Below are positions 1 through 8,270 of a stretch of DNA of 64,000 bases, piece by piece; positions within the stretch are counted from its first letter, which is position 1, and the number at the start of each line of letters is the position of its first letter. The notes under the pieces were generated by a model. That model did not search any database. It was given only the letters and a program-made list of their open reading frames with translations, and was not told the DNA's origin. Source of the stretch: Pasteurellaceae bacterium (lineage in GTDB: Bacteria > Pseudomonadota > Gammaproteobacteria > Enterobacterales > Pasteurellaceae); the NCBI GenBank assembly GCA_030527795.1, contig JAUNAB010000009.1:39479-103478 (forward strand), read 5' to 3'. The translations under genes were made by a program, and so were the position numbers.

Positions 1-140
1 TGTATGTTACGCATAGTATTGATGAGATGTTGAGATTAGCGGATCGCGTCCTATTATTCAAACAGGGCGAATTAACATTATTTAATCAGGTTGAACTATT
101 GACTGACGCGCCCAATTTTGCCCCTTGGCGAGCGATTTAA
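1..140 (+). CDS. modC: Molybdate ABC transporter ATPase ModC, C-terminal fragment
   Basis: Only the last 45 codons are in the window (frame 3, stop at 138-140). The visible part holds the H-loop and following strand (YVTHSIDEMLRLADRV), the typical ABC-ATPase ending, and resembles ModC in this stretch, including the conserved PW pair that in E. coli ModC comes just before the C-terminal molybdate-binding TOBE domain. Here the protein stops a few residues after PW, so that regulatory domain appears to be missing. Another import ATPase without a C-terminal domain (ThiQ-like) is the alternative. A separate molbindin gene at 7607-8032 fits the ModC reading. Confidence 0.6.
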   Translation, partial: YVTHSIDEMLRLADRVLLFKQGELTLFNQVELLTDAPNFAPWRAI

Positions 141-158
141 TGTTATTTGGATAGCGAG

Positions 159-201
159 AACCGCGGTCAAAATTTCATTCATCTTTGACCGCGGTTTTTT
201 T
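159..201 (+). terminator. Inverted uptake-word terminator after modC
   Basis: Two head-to-head copies of the ACCGCGGTCAAA word (159-171 and 185-197) form a hairpin of about 13 bp followed by a run of T. It sits 18 bases after the modC stop, so it should act as a Rho-independent terminator for the transporter operon. Confidence 0.8.
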
Positions 202-438
202 ATTACATTAAATTGTGACAGGGCAATCTACCCCTTATTCTGTTTTTTTTGAGAACAGATAAATTCACTATAAACCCATTCCCCACCTATAATGACACAT
301 TTTTTATGCTATTTTTGTTTAAAAAATGCTTTACATTTTTATTAAATTCGTTATTTTGAAATTGACCCTTTTATTTACTATTAAAAATTTTTAAAACAAC
401 AATATGCAAACATAACATTCATCATCACAGGAGGCACT

Positions 439-1824
439 ATGTCTAGTACCACTAAAAATCCAAAACGCGGGGCAATCATTCTCGTTTTTGATTTAATTTT
501 GTTTTTTATCTTATTAAAAACCCTTCCCTTTCAAAGCCAAGAAAACCGCGGATTAGCCTTACTTATTTTTGTCGGTATCCTTTGGCTTACTGAAGCCTTT
601 AACATTACCGTTACGGCATTAATGGTGCCATTATTTGCGATTGGATTAGGTGTATTACCGACAAAAGCTGCCTTTGCCCCTTTTTCTGAACCCATTATTT
701 TTATGTTTTTCGGCGGATTTGTGATCGCCGCAGTGTTGAATATTCAGAAAATTGATCTTTGGATTGCGAGCCACGTGATACGTTTAGCGAAAGGTAATTT
801 GAAATTAACGATCATTTATTTGTTCATTGTGACAATGGGACTATCGTTATTTATCAATAATACCGCAGTGGCTGCAATGATGTTGCCCCTAGCCTTAGGC
901 GTATTGGGTAACCTTGATGTAAAAACGCATAGTCCAATTTATGTATTTGTATTACTTGGTATTGCTTTCAGTTCTAGTATTGGTGGAATGGGAACGATCG
1001 TGGGATCGGCACCCAACGCCCTGTTGGCAACGCAAATCAAAATTAGCTTTTCGGAATGGCTGGCTTACGGTATTCCCGTAACGATCTTATTAATGATTGC
1101 CATGGTGATTTCATTGTTGGTTATTTTACGCCCCAATTTTAATGTGCCGTTTAGTACAGATGTTGAAACTATTCCCCTTACTCGTCCACGTTTGCTGACG
1201 TTGATTATTTTCTGCGTAGGGGCGTTGTTATTGATTTTTAGTAGCCAAATAGAGCCTTGGTTGCGTGGATTGCTTGAATTGCCACAAAAAATTACCAGTT
1301 TTGATGCGGTGATCGGTTTGTTTATTGTTATTGCACTCTGCGTATGTAATACAGCAAATTGGTCGCAAATTCAACAGCGTACTGAATGGGGCGTGTTAAT
1401 GTTATTCGGTGGTGGCTTGGTTTTGAGTATTGTGCTAAAAAATACGGGGGCGAGTAAAATTCTAGCCGATACCATTGCTGAACATATTAGAAATGAACAT
1501 TTATTGATCATCACTTGTGTTCTTGCCGCATTTATTGTGTTCTTAACTGAGTTTACTTCTAACACCGCAAGTGCAGCGTTAATGCTACCTATTTATATTT
1601 CCATTGCAAATTCATTAAACCTACCACCATTGGCGTTAGCGTCTATTATAGCCTGCGGTGCAAGTTGTGCTTTTATGTTGCCAATTGCCACACCGCCAAA
1701 TGCGATTGTCTTTTCAACAGGGCATATTAAACAAATTGAGATGGTTAAAGTCGGATTTTTACTTAATCTTGCCAGTATTGCTATACTTGGTGGCTTGTCC
1801 TACTTTTTCTGGTCAAATTGGTAG
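439..1824 (+). CDS. DASS-family (SLC13-like) sodium:anion symporter
   Basis: A 461-residue inner-membrane protein, almost entirely hydrophobic helices. It carries the two substrate/sodium-binding signatures of the divalent anion:Na+ symporter family: NNT at residues 140-142 (context FINNTAVAAMMLP) and SNT at 374-376 (context TSNTASAALMLP). Members import di- and tricarboxylates (succinate, malate, citrate) or sulfate; the substrate here cannot be read from sequence. The start is supported by a strong Shine-Dalgarno CAGGAGG at 429-435. The gene stands alone between the modC terminator and copA, with about 240 bases of AT-rich leader that should hold its promoter. It resembles a predicted Haemophilus transporter. 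Confidence 0.85.
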   Translation: MSSTTKNPKRGAIILVFDLILFFILLKTLPFQSQENRGLALLIFVGILWLTEAFNITVTALMVPLFAIGLGVLPTKAAFAPFSEPIIFMFFGGFVIAAVLNIQKIDLWIASHVIRLAKGNLKLTIIYLFIVTMGLSLFINNTAVAAMMLPLALGVLGNLDVKTHSPIYVFVLLGIAFSSSIGGMGTIVGSAPNALLATQIKISFSEWLAYGIPVTILLMIAMVISLLVILRPNFNVPFSTDVETIPLTRPRLLTLIIFCVGALLLIFSSQIEPWLRGLLELPQKITSFDAVIGLFIVIALCVCNTANWSQIQQRTEWGVLMLFGGGLVLSIVLKNTGASKILADTIAEHIRNEHLLIITCVLAAFIVFLTEFTSNTASAALMLPIYISIANSLNLPPLALASIIACGASCAFMLPIATPPNAIVFSTGHIKQIEMVKVGFLLNLASIAILGGLSYFFWSNW

Positions 1825-1935
1825 TCATTTATCTGGCAGCGAGAAATCGCTGCCTTTTCTTTTATTTCGCTTTTTTCTTGAATTTCTCATAATTCAGCGT
1901 ATCTTATAAGCCATTTTGGTAAATTGGGAGTAGAA

Positions 1936-4629
1936 ATGGCGACCACAGTTTTAGCCTTGACAGGATTATCTTGCAAACATTGCATTAATAGAGTACAGCA
2001 AGCGTTGCAAGACGCTGGAATTGAGCAGGCTCAAATCACATTGCATTACGCAAAAATAGACGGAAATTTGTCCGCGGTTTCTTTAATTGAAACGATTTGT
2101 TATTTAGGCTATGGTGCAACATTGGCACAACCTACAATAAGTTTAAGATTATCGGGATTATCTTGTGGGCGTTGTGTTAAGTCTGTTGAGCAAGCATTAG
2201 TTGAATTTCATCAAATTGAATTATATTCTGTCACTAAAACTCAAGCCGATATTTATGGCGATATTGATCCTGCACAAGTGATCGCTAAAATTAACGAATT
2301 GGGTTATCAGGCAGAACTGATTTCCGCAGAGCAGGAAAATCACTTAAATCCACAGTTAGTTTCAAATTCTGACCTTAATACCGCGGTCAAAAAATCGGAA
2401 ATAATCGCTTCAGAAGATTATTCACAAATCAGCTTATTTTTAACGGGACTAAGCTGTGCGGCTTGTGTATTGAAAGTAGAGAACGCCTTGCTAGCCGTGC
2501 CAAATGTCATCAATGCTCAGGTTAATTTTGCCGAACATACCGCTTTTATTCAAGGGAATGTTGATGTGCAAAGGTTGGTTCAAGCGGTAGGAAAAGCGGG
2601 TTATGGGGCTGAAGTGATAGAAAATGAAACGACCCGTCAAGTGAAACAACTGCAACAAGCACAACGAGAAATCAAACAACGTCAATGGCAATCAGCACTC
2701 GCATTAGTTTTTGGATTCGGGTTGATGTTATGGGGGCTAGTGAGTGGTTCAATGGCAGTTACCGAACAAAATCAAGCTATTTGGATCATTGTTGGCGTGA
2801 TAACTTTATGGATGCTTTGGCTAACGGGATCACATTTTTATTCTCGTGCGTGGAAAAATCTTAAATTAAAAACCGCGACAATGGACACTTTAGTGGCATT
2901 AGGTACGGGGACGGCGTGGTTATATTCAATGCTTGTCGCTACTTTTCCGCATTTTTTTCCTGAACAGACTCGTCATTTGTATTTTGAAAGTAGCCTGATG
3001 ATTATCGGCTTAATTAATGTAGGCAAAATACTAGAAGTGAAAGCAAAACAGCGTACTTCTAATGCGTTATCCCAGTTAGTTTCACTTACGCCGAAAAACG
3101 CTTGGGTGGTTGATGAAAAAGGCGAGCGAGAAATCCCTTTAGCTGAAGTCAAAAAAGGGATGATGTTACGCTTAAAAACGGGTGATCGCATTGCGGTTGA
3201 TGGCATTGTATGCCAAGGTTCTGCGTGGGTTGATGAATCAATGCTGACGGGTGAACCTTTGCCCGTGCAAAAAAACGAGCAAGATCAGGTTAAAGCGGGC
3301 ACTTTTGTTGTGGATGGATCATTGCGATTTAAGGCACAACAAGTTGGCGAGAAAACCCAGTTAGCCAATATCATCAAGTTAGTGCGACAAGCACAAAATA
3401 GTAAGCCTAAAATTGCACAAACCGCGGATAAAATTTCAAGCGTTTTTGTGCCAGTGGTAATGACGATTGCATTATTGGCAGGGTTAATTTGGTATCTTTA
3501 CACACATCAAATCGCCTATGCGTTTGTGGTTTTTACAAGTGTCTTAATCATTGCTTGTCCTTGTGCATTAGGGCTTGCTACACCAATGTCAATTATTTCG
3601 GGCGTTGGGCGAGCAGCGGAATTCGGCATTTTAGTGCGAGATGCCGATGTTCTGCAAAAAGCGAGTGAGATTGATTGTATCGTATTAGATAAAACAGGCA
3701 CTTTAACAGCAGGGCTACCGACTGTGAGTGCCATTTATCCCTTTAATCAATACAACTCTCAGCAAGCGTTGCAGTATGCCGCGAGTTTAGAGCAGGGCAG
3801 TCAACACCCGTTAGCGAAAGCAATCATCGCTGAAGCGAAACAACAGGCATTAACTTTGTTAAATCCTACGGAGTTTTGTACGCACAACGGCTTAGGTGTG
3901 AGTGGGATGATTAATGAATACAAAGTTGTCTTGGGGAATCTTGCTTTTTTACAACAGCAGGGCGTAGATTGTCAGCAAGCGGAACAAATGGTGCATAATA
4001 AACGTGAACAAGGTGCAACAAGAGTTTATTTGGCTATGGATAATGCGTTAAGTGCGATTTTTGCTATTCAAGATCAATTACGCAATGATAGTATTGGTGC
4101 CTTATCACGCTTAAAGCTAAATTATGAATTGATTATGTTGACGGGAGATCATATTACTACAGCTCAAGCAATGGCAAAACAAGCGGGCATTGAGCAAGTT
4201 ATTGCAGGCGTGTTACCAGAGCAGAAAGCTCAAGCGATCAATGCATTACAGCAACAAGGTAAACGAGTCGCAATGGTGGGTGATGGCATTAACGATGCAC
4301 CTGCACTGGCTCAGGCGAATGTCAGTATGGCGATGGGCAGTGGTAGCGATATTACAATTGAAACCGCCGATTTAACCTTATTACGTCATAGTTTACATAC
4401 AGTAGCAGATAGCTTACAACTGGCGAAAGCAACTTGGCGAAATATGCAACAAAACTTATTTTTTGCCTTTATTTACAACATTATTGGTATTCCAATTGCC
4501 ACAGGGATTTTGTATCCGTGGACGGGCGTATTGCTTAACCCAATGATCGCGGGGGCAGCGATGGCGTGTTCTTCCATTACAGTTGTGCTCAATGCAAATC
4601 GCTTACTTTCATTTCGTGTCAAGAACTAA
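1936..4629 (+). CDS. copA: Copper-exporting P1B-type ATPase CopA with three metal-binding domains
   Basis: An 897-residue ATPase that pumps Cu(I) out of the cytoplasm. Three N-terminal heavy-metal-associated domains carry CxxC pairs at 13/16 (GLSCKHC), 77/80 (GLSCGRC) and 174/177 (GLSCAAC). The transmembrane CPC ion-binding motif is at 541-543, the phosphorylated aspartate D585 lies in DKTGT, and the hinge GDGINDAP is further on. I chose ATG 1936 because GGGAG (1926-1930) precedes it; an in-frame TTG at 1924 would lie upstream of that ribosome site. Three HMA domains is more than the one or two of most bacterial CopA proteins. An uptake word lies in the linker before the third domain. No CueR-type regulator is adjacent. 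Confidence 0.95.
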   Translation: MATTVLALTGLSCKHCINRVQQALQDAGIEQAQITLHYAKIDGNLSAVSLIETICYLGYGATLAQPTISLRLSGLSCGRCVKSVEQALVEFHQIELYSVTKTQADIYGDIDPAQVIAKINELGYQAELISAEQENHLNPQLVSNSDLNTAVKKSEIIASEDYSQISLFLTGLSCAACVLKVENALLAVPNVINAQVNFAEHTAFIQGNVDVQRLVQAVGKAGYGAEVIENETTRQVKQLQQAQREIKQRQWQSALALVFGFGLMLWGLVSGSMAVTEQNQAIWIIVGVITLWMLWLTGSHFYSRAWKNLKLKTATMDTLVALGTGTAWLYSMLVATFPHFFPEQTRHLYFESSLMIIGLINVGKILEVKAKQRTSNALSQLVSLTPKNAWVVDEKGEREIPLAEVKKGMMLRLKTGDRIAVDGIVCQGSAWVDESMLTGEPLPVQKNEQDQVKAGTFVVDGSLRFKAQQVGEKTQLANIIKLVRQAQNSKPKIAQTADKISSVFVPVVMTIALLAGLIWYLYTHQIAYAFVVFTSVLIIACPCALGLATPMSIISGVGRAAEFGILVRDADVLQKASEIDCIVLDKTGTLTAGLPTVSAIYPFNQYNSQQALQYAASLEQGSQHPLAKAIIAEAKQQALTLLNPTEFCTHNGLGVSGMINEYKVVLGNLAFLQQQGVDCQQAEQMVHNKREQGATRVYLAMDNALSAIFAIQDQLRNDSIGALSRLKLNYELIMLTGDHITTAQAMAKQAGIEQVIAGVLPEQKAQAINALQQQGKRVAMVGDGINDAPALAQANVSMAMGSGSDITIETADLTLLRHSLHTVADSLQLAKATWRNMQQNLFFAFIYNIIGIPIATGILYPWTGVLLNPMIAGAAMACSSITVVLNANRLLSFRVKN

Positions 4630-4682
4630 ACCTAAAAACCGCGGTCTGAATTGACGTTGTTTTTTTATTAAGGAAAGTAAAT

Positions 4683-4811
4683 ATGCGGTTTTTGGCAAAA
4701 ATGATAGCGTTAATGCTAGTCAGTTTAATGTTAAGTGGCTGTATTGTCGGCACGGTTGTGGGTGGTGCGGTGTCAGTGGTTGATGCAATAACGCCTGATA
4801 TTATTGATTAA
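4683..4811 (+). CDS. 42-residue lipoprotein
   Basis: A very short gene: a charged start, a hydrophobic stretch, then the lipobox LSGC (Cys20), giving a mature peptide of only 23 residues rich in Gly and Val. It has a clear ribosome site (AAGGAAAG at 4670-4677) and ends directly in a strong hairpin terminator, which argues for real expression. It follows copA by 53 bases and may be co-transcribed with it. Mini-lipoproteins of this shape are common and uncharacterised in Pasteurellaceae; no function can be assigned. A second one lies at 45634-45756. Confidence 0.75.
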   Translation: MRFLAKMIALMLVSLMLSGCIVGTVVGGAVSVVDAITPDIID

Positions 4812-4813
4812 AT

Positions 4814-4850
4814 AAAAAGAATGCAGGTTTAACCTGCATTCTTTTTATTT
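4814..4850. terminator. Bidirectional hairpin terminator between converging genes
   Basis: A perfect 16-bp inverted repeat (4814-4829 and 4831-4846) with A-rich and T-rich ends lies between the mini-lipoprotein gene and the oppositely oriented DUF5672 gene, so it can stop transcription from both sides. Confidence 0.85.
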
Positions 4851-4853
4851 ATT

Positions 4854-5738
4854 TTATTTATAAGAAATCTGATATCCTAGTTGAGTAAAAAGCTCACTCC
4901 AGCGAAAACCTGTAGGATATTGTGCCTCCATATTGGTTTGTTCTTGTTCTGTGAGATTAAACTGAACATGATTAGTCCCAATAATTTGTCCTTGAGTGCC
5001 TAAATGACATCCTAGACTATTTGTTATAGGAATCTGTCTTACTGCACTAACCCATAAACTTTCAGTTCCAAATAGCGTTGCATTTAAATGGTCTGCATAT
5101 TTAAACCTATTATTTTCCAACATATTACGATATATTCCTGATAATAGGATATATTCGCTATGCATAGAACGATCAAATTCCCAGCCCATCTTAAATGGTT
5201 CATTATTATTCCTATGATTGGGTGGCATCACTCTCATTTCAATTCCATAGTCTCTTGCTGCAGAAAGCATTCGTTTAGAGCGTAATGAAAATCCGCCATT
5301 TTGGAATTCTTTTAATATCGGGTTGGGATTTTGTTCGTTTTGATACCAAATATCTGCTCTATGTACAGTAACTTGGTTGCCATTATGCTCGTATAAGAAT
5401 GGAAATGGAGAGCCAATATAATCGTATTGCCAAAACTCGTCTCGCCAGTTTTTTCCATTTAGAACCCAACCATCATGTTGTACTATTAAACAGTAGTCAG
5501 TATGAATAAATTCTTTTAAAGAATATAATGTAAAAACACTATATTCTATACTGCCGAACGGTTTGCAATATTCATGGTGAATATTATTGGGTAAATTCTC
5601 TGGGCGATCAGGGCTAATCAACAGCCCCTTTGCTCCTGGTAACTCCATACAACTACGTTGAATGGCGTACATTGAACCTAATGTATAATCGGAATGCCCC
5701 GTGATACTGACAATAGTTAAATTTTCAAAGTTATTCAT
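4854..5738 (-). CDS. DUF5672-family (glycosyltransferase-fold-like) protein
   Basis: A 294-residue cytoplasmic protein without signal peptide or membrane helix. The central part has the hallmarks of DUF5672: a CLIVQHDGWVLN strand with an aspartate placed as in GT-A metal sites, a YDYIGSPFPF turn, and the FQNGGFSLRSKRM block. This family is thought to be related to nucleotide-sugar transferases and often sits in surface-polysaccharide loci, but no member here has neighbours of that kind: it follows ettA on the same strand with a terminator hairpin between them. The base composition is more AT-rich than neighbours, suggesting acquisition. Transferase activity is inference. Confidence 0.65.
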   Translation of the reverse strand: MNNFENLTIVSITGHSDYTLGSMYAIQRSCMELPGAKGLLISPDRPENLPNNIHHEYCKPFGSIEYSVFTLYSLKEFIHTDYCLIVQHDGWVLNGKNWRDEFWQYDYIGSPFPFLYEHNGNQVTVHRADIWYQNEQNPNPILKEFQNGGFSLRSKRMLSAARDYGIEMRVMPPNHRNNNEPFKMGWEFDRSMHSEYILLSGIYRNMLENNRFKYADHLNATLFGTESLWVSAVRQIPITNSLGCHLGTQGQIIGTNHVQFNLTEQEQTNMEAQYPTGFRWSELFTQLGYQISYK

Positions 5739-5756
5739 AATGTTTCTCGATAAAAA

Positions 5757-5784
5757 ATAAAGGTAATATACAATTACCTTTATT
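5757..5784 (-). terminator. Terminator after ettA
   Basis: An 11-bp inverted repeat (ATAAAGGTAAT at 5758-5768, ATTACCTTTAT at 5773-5783) with a T-rich tail on the minus strand lies between ettA and the DUF5672 gene, separating the two units. Confidence 0.65.
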
Positions 5785-5792
5785 TTAATATA

Positions 5793-7463
5793 TTATTTCG
5801 CAATCCGTTTATACTTGATTCGATGGGGTTGAGTGGCTTCTGAACCAAAGGTTTTCTTTTTCCATTCTTCATAGTCAGAGAAGTTGCCTTCGTAGAAGGT
5901 CACTTTACCTTCATCGCCATAATCTAAAATATGGGTGGCAATACGGTCTAAGAACCAACGGTCGTGGGAGATCACCATTGCACAACCAGGGAATTCTAAA
6001 ATTGCGTTTTCTAATGCACGCAGAGTTTCAACGTCTAAATCGTTGGTTGGTTCATCTAACAGTAAGACGTTACCGCCAGCTTGCAATAATTTCGCTAAAT
6101 GTAAACGCCCACGTTCTCCACCTGATAATTCGCCAACGCGTTTTTGTTGATCTACACCTTTAAAGTTAAAACGCCCAACATAAGCACGGCTTGGGATCTC
6201 AAAATTGCCAATGGTCAAAATATCTTGCCCATTTGACACTTCTTCCCATACGGTTTTTTTATCATCCATTGCATCACGGAATTGATCCACCGAAGCAAGC
6301 ACAACGGTTTCCCCTAAGGTAATTGAGCCAGAATCCGCTTGTTCTTTTCCTGATAGCATACGGAATAGGGTTGATTTACCTGCTCCATTGGCACCGATAA
6401 TCCCCACGATAGCCCCTTTAGGAATGCTAAAGGAGAGGTCATCAATTAGGGTGCGTTCGCCATAAGATTTACTTAAGTTTTTCACTTCAATGACTTTATC
6501 ACCTAAACGTGGACCAGGTGGAATAAATAACTCATTGGTTTCATTACGTTTTTGGTATTCGCCGTTATTTAATTCTTCAAAACGAGCCATTCGAGCTTTG
6601 CTTTTCGCTTGGCGACCTTTCGGGTTTTGACGCACCCATTCTAGTTCTTTAGCAATCGATTTCTGACGAGCAGATTCTGCGGCTTGTTCTTGTTCTAAGC
6701 GTTTTTCTTTTTGTTCCAACCAAGAAGAATAGTTGCCTTCCCAAGGAATACCTTCGCCACGGTCAAGCTCTAAAATCCAACCTGCAACATTATCTAAGAA
6801 ATAGCGGTCGTGGGTGATTGCAACCACAGTACCTTCGTAATCGTGTAAGAAGCGTTCAAGCCACGCCACAGATTCCGCATCCAAGTGGTTGGTCGGTTCG
6901 TCAAGTAACAGCATATCGGGCTTTTCAAGTAGCAAACGGCAAAGAGCTACACGGCGGCGTTCGCCCCCTGATAAGTGTTCAATTTTCGCGTCCCAGTCGG
7001 GTAAACGTAATGCATCGGCAGCACGTTCTAATTGGTTATCTAAATTATGTCCATCGTGTGCTTGAATAATGGCTTCAAGTTGGGCTTGTTCAGAAGCGAG
7101 CTTATCAAAATCTGCATCAGGATCAGCATATAACGTGTAAACTTCATCTAAACGTGTTAAGGCATTTTTTACTTCACTGACCGCTTCTTCAATCGCTTCA
7201 CGCACGGTTTGCTGTGGATCAAGTTTTGGTTCTTGGGGAAGGTAACCAATTTTGATTCCTGGTTGTGGGCGTGCTTCTCCTTCAATTTCTTTATCAATCC
7301 CCGCCATAATACGTAACAACGTGGATTTCCCTGCACCATTTAAACCGAGAACCCCGATTTTAGCCCCAGGGAAAAAACTTAGTGAAATATCTTTTAAAAT
7401 GTGGCGTTTTGGCGGCACAACTTTGCCGACACGATGCATAGTATAAACAAATTGAGTTGACAT
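5793..7463 (-). CDS. ettA: Energy-dependent translational throttle protein EttA (ABC-F)
   Basis: A 556-residue ABC-F protein that binds the ribosomal E site and gates elongation according to ATP/ADP. It has two ATPase domains without membrane segments: Walker A GLNGAGKST at 40-48 and signature LSGGERRRVALCRLL in the first, GANGAGKST and LSGGERGRLHLAKLL in the second, each followed by LLLDEPTN. The N-terminal TMHRVGKVVPP and the linker rich in Arg/Lys/Glu are characteristic of EttA rather than Uup or YheS. The length equals the E. coli protein (555). The ribosome site is weak (TAGGA). It has its own terminator. Confidence 0.95.
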   Translation of the reverse strand: MSTQFVYTMHRVGKVVPPKRHILKDISLSFFPGAKIGVLGLNGAGKSTLLRIMAGIDKEIEGEARPQPGIKIGYLPQEPKLDPQQTVREAIEEAVSEVKNALTRLDEVYTLYADPDADFDKLASEQAQLEAIIQAHDGHNLDNQLERAADALRLPDWDAKIEHLSGGERRRVALCRLLLEKPDMLLLDEPTNHLDAESVAWLERFLHDYEGTVVAITHDRYFLDNVAGWILELDRGEGIPWEGNYSSWLEQKEKRLEQEQAAESARQKSIAKELEWVRQNPKGRQAKSKARMARFEELNNGEYQKRNETNELFIPPGPRLGDKVIEVKNLSKSYGERTLIDDLSFSIPKGAIVGIIGANGAGKSTLFRMLSGKEQADSGSITLGETVVLASVDQFRDAMDDKKTVWEEVSNGQDILTIGNFEIPSRAYVGRFNFKGVDQQKRVGELSGGERGRLHLAKLLQAGGNVLLLDEPTNDLDVETLRALENAILEFPGCAMVISHDRWFLDRIATHILDYGDEGKVTFYEGNFSDYEEWKKKTFGSEATQPHRIKYKRIAK

Positions 7464-7554
7464 AAAAAATCCTATCTAAAATACATTTGGGGTATTTTAC
7501 TTGAAATTAGGCGATAAAAACAGGATAACAAAGAAAAATGTTTGTCTTGACTGA

Positions 7555-7600
7555 AAAACCGCGGTCAAAAATTTAACCGTTTTTTAGACCGCGGTTTGAG
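7555..7600 (-). terminator. Inverted uptake-word terminator after the molbindin gene
   Basis: Opposed ACCGCGGTC words at 7556-7566 and 7587-7597 form a hairpin just downstream of the minus-strand molbindin gene stop; on that strand it is followed by T-rich sequence. Confidence 0.7.
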
Positions 7601-7606
7601 TTATTT

Positions 7607-8032
7607 TTAGGCTTTCACGGCTAAAATGACGCTTGATGCTTTAATTAATGCGGTGACATCAGTCCCGATTTGTAATGCCATATTATTTGCACTGGTTTCG
7701 GTAATAATTGCGGTAAACCTTGTGCCTAAATACGTTTTAATGATAATTTCTGCATTGACTGCACCGTGGGTAATCTGTTCCACTTTGCCTTTAAATTGAT
7801 TGCGTGATGAAAAAATCAGTGAATTATCCGTGGATAAAATCACACTAGGGGCTTTAAAAATGGCAAGTACTTCAGTATTGATGTCTAAGCCTAAATTAGC
7901 CGTGCTTTCAGCGGTAATGACCGCGGTCAATTTTTCGCCCGTTTTTAATTCCATTTCAATCACATCATTGGTTGCACCTGTGCGAATGGCTGAAATGTGA
8001 GCGACGAGTTGGTTTCTTGCACTTATTGTCAT
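7607..8032 (-). CDS. mop: Molbindin: two-domain Mop/TOBE molybdate-binding protein
   Basis: A 141-residue cytoplasmic protein made of two tandem Mop domains, roughly residues 2-68 and 73-139. Each opens with the family signature (ISARNQLVAHISAI and FSSRNQFKGKVEQI) followed by GATN or GAVN. Mop proteins bind molybdate or tungstate oxyanions and buffer them inside the cell. Start ATG 8032 is preceded by AAAGGA; a longer frame begins upstream without a ribosome site. H. influenzae has a single-domain Mop, so this is a duplicated form, like the C-terminal part of ModE. The ModC at the window start seems to lack its own molybdate-binding domain. Confidence 0.88.
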   Translation of the reverse strand: MTISARNQLVAHISAIRTGATNDVIEMELKTGEKLTAVITAESTANLGLDINTEVLAIFKAPSVILSTDNSLIFSSRNQFKGKVEQITHGAVNAEIIIKTYLGTRFTAIITETSANNMALQIGTDVTALIKASSVILAVKA

Positions 8033-8108
8033 AATAGTCCTTTTGGTCTTTGTTTTTCTAGATGAATAATATACCAATTAAAATTTAGCTTGGCGAATTA
8101 AAAAATGC

Positions 8109-8136
8109 TTGATCATTATATAAAATAATATATAAT
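8109..8136 (+). promoter_or_regulatory. Probable sigma-70 promoter of a short orphan transcript
   Basis: TTGATC (8109-8114) and TATAAT (8131-8136) with 16-base spacing form a near-consensus promoter. No coding gene starts until 8271, and a terminator-like hairpin intervenes at 8164-8202. Confidence 0.5.
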
Positions 8137-8142
8137 GAAATC

Positions 8143-8211
8143 GTTTTTTAAAGTAGTAAATTCAAAATGGCTAACCGATTTCCCCCACTGGTTAGCCATT
8201 TTCTTTTTATC
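8143..8211 (+). ncRNA. Candidate small RNA or terminated leader ahead of the Nif3-like gene
   Basis: The promoter at 8109-8136 would start a transcript near 8143. It would run into a 13-bp perfect hairpin (AAAATGGCTAACC at 8164-8176, GGTTAGCCATTTT at 8190-8202) with a C-rich loop, followed by TCTTTTTAT. The result is an RNA of about 65 bases with no convincing open frame. It is either a free small RNA or an attenuating leader for the gene at 8271. No known family is recognised. Confidence 0.4.
8164..8210 (+). terminator. Rho-independent terminator without an upstream coding gene
   Basis: A 13-bp perfect stem, 13-base loop with CCCCC, then a T-rich tail only on the plus-strand side. The nearest upstream gene (mop) runs the other way, so it does not terminate any visible coding gene. 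Confidence 0.65.
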
Positions 8212-8270
8212 CTCTTCCTTCTGTTTGGTAAATCAATTAAGATGATCTCCCTTTTTATTAGTGAGAATAT

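Noticed and set aside
1658..1909. Open frame overlapping the end of the anion transporter gene
   Set aside because: Out of frame with a well-supported transporter, no ribosome site, no family likeness.
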